Assembly (NCBI GenBank): GCA_012511245.1
Contig: JAAZGM010000286.1
Coordinates: 1-5,748 of the forward strand
Reading direction: 5' to 3'
Origin: Methanomicrobiales archaeon
GTDB taxonomy: Archaea > Halobacteriota > Methanomicrobia > Methanomicrobiales > Methanoculleaceae
DNA: 5,748 bases
In this document: one piece after another, positions 4,840-5,748 of the stretch
Layout of the letters: each line of letters opens with the position of its first letter
Position numbering within the stretch: position 1 is the stretch's first letter
The notes under the pieces: model-generated
The model's input: only the letters and a program-made list of their open reading frames with translations
What the model was told of the DNA's origin: nothing
Database searches by the model: none
Program-made: the position numbers and the translations under genes

Positions 4840-5748
4840 ATGATGGCTACGGAACTTGCCCCCGGCGTCCACTGGGTCGGGGCTATCGACTGGAATCTCC
4901 GGGAGTACCATGGCTACACTCTCCCCGGAACGACCTACAACGCCTACCTCGTCCGGGGCGAGAAGACGGCGCTCATCGACGGCGCCTACCACGGGTTCGA
5001 GAGAGAGGTTCTCGGCCGCATCGGATCCGTCTGCGACCCTGGCACGATCGACTACATCGTCGTGAACCACATCGAGATGGATCACTCCGGCACTCTGCCC
5101 GCGTTCGTGAGGAAGATGCCCGATGTCCCGATCTACTGCACGGAGCGGGCGAAGGCTGGCCTTGCCCGCCACTACGACATCAGCGGCTGGAAGATCAAGG
5201 TCGTAAAGACCGGCGACACCCTTGACCTCGGGGGAAAGACGCTCACCTTCCTTGAGGCGCCGATGCTCCACTGGCCTGACTCGATGTTCACCTACCTTGC
5301 TGAGGACGCTATCCTCTTCCCGAACGACGCTTTCGGGCAGCATATTGCAAGCGCCGCCCGGTTCGACGATCAGCTCGGGAAGGATGCAGCGCTTGCCCAC
5401 GCGCAGAAGTTCTTTGCGAACCTGATCACCCCTCTCGCCCCGAAGGTCTTAAAGAAACTCGACGAGGTCGGGAGACTCGGAATCGTTATCAGGATGATCG
5501 CGCCGAGCCAAGGCATCATGTGGCGGTCCTGCGCCGGGGATATCCTCAAGGCCTACACCGACTGGAGCCGGGGCGTATCGAAGAACAAGGTCACAATCGT
5601 CTACGACACCATGCACGGCTCGACCTCGATGCTGGCCTCTGCGATCGCCGAGGGAGTCATGGCTGAAGGCGCCGACGTCCGGGTCTGCCTCCTCCGGGAC
5701 GGTCGCTACGAAGGAACACACAGGAGCGACGTCGTCACGGAGGTGCTC
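4840..5748 (+). CDS. fpaA: F420H2 oxidase, A-type flavodiiron protein (3' end beyond window)
   Basis: The first 303 residues of a roughly 400-residue protein are present. Family members reduce O2 to water at a diiron centre, with electrons from F420H2 passed through FMN. Residues about 1-250 are the metallo-beta-lactamase-like domain. Metal ligands are H77, E79, D81 and H82 in NHIEMDHSGTLP, H144 in MLHWPDSM, and D163 in LFPNDAFGQH. The final ligand, normally His in an SHGxxW motif, is Gln here (Q224, PSQGIMW). Spacings between these residues equal those I recall for Desulfovibrio rubredoxin:oxygen oxidoreductase. From about 251 a flavodoxin domain begins, with the FMN-phosphate loop YDTMHGSTSMLA (255-266). 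ATG 4840 or 4843 fits the family N-terminus (GVHWVGAIDWN at 9-19). Upstream ATG 4798 would turn the operator into coding sequence. It is transcribed divergently from msvR. The symbol fprA is also used. A non-F420 flavodiiron paralogue cannot be excluded. Confidence 0.93.
   Translation, partial: MMATELAPGVHWVGAIDWNLREYHGYTLPGTTYNAYLVRGEKTALIDGAYHGFEREVLGRIGSVCDPGTIDYIVVNHIEMDHSGTLPAFVRKMPDVPIYCTERAKAGLARHYDISGWKIKVVKTGDTLDLGGKTLTFLEAPMLHWPDSMFTYLAEDAILFPNDAFGQHIASAARFDDQLGKDAALAHAQKFFANLITPLAPKVLKKLDEVGRLGIVIRMIAPSQGIMWRSCAGDILKAYTDWSRGVSKNKVTIVYDTMHGSTSMLASAIAEGVMAEGADVRVCLLRDGRYEGTHRSDVVTEVL

Noticed and set aside
3985..5400. 471-residue minus-strand frame extending msvR upstream across the oxidase gene
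   Set aside because: The part beyond 4758 is antisense to the first 560 bases of fpaA, which has clear family motifs. The extension has no recognisable domain, and the msvR TATA box and boxes lie inside it.

Overview
The window reads as chromosomal DNA from a methanogenic archaeon, most likely of the order Methanomicrobiales (a Methanoculleus-like genome is my best guess). The reasons are an archaeal-type ribosomal protein S15 followed by a DHH/RecJ-like nuclease, a tRNA without an encoded CCA end, TATA-type promoters with an apparently leaderless gene, GC-rich codon use, and a regulator plus flavodiiron-oxidase pair (MsvR and FpaA/FprA) characteristic of methanogens. No mobile element, CRISPR array or rRNA is visible.

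Layout. Positions 1-1115 (minus strand) carry a two-gene operon: rpsO (657-1115) and, 6 bp behind it, the start of a DHH-family RecJ-like phosphoesterase that runs off the left edge. A 449-bp gene-free stretch (1116-1564) holds the rpsO ribosome-binding site, a group of small inverted repeats (1190-1253) and a TATA box for the next gene. A 761-residue membrane-anchored sensor histidine kinase (1565-3850, plus; four membrane segments, two PAS, GAF, histidine-box helix, ATPase) is followed by tRNA-Gly(CCC) (3884-3954) and an oligo-T tract.

Positions 3985-5748 hold a divergent pair: msvR (minus, ArsR-like winged helix plus V4R domain) and the 5' part of fpaA/fprA (plus, F420H2 oxidase). The 81 bp between them contain a TTCG-N8-CGAA inverted repeat of the type reported as the MsvR site, a second imperfect copy 18 bp away, and TATA-like elements for both genes. 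The inferred logic is that MsvR senses redox state through its V4R cysteines and controls both itself and an enzyme that reduces O2 to water with F420H2.

The most unusual detail is in FpaA. All diiron-site residues align at the spacing of the family except the last histidine, which is glutamine (Q224, codon 5509-5511). Nothing here is clearly a wholly new system. The best leads are this altered metal site, the tandem MsvR boxes overlapping the promoters, and the unexplained stem-loop cluster upstream of rpsO.
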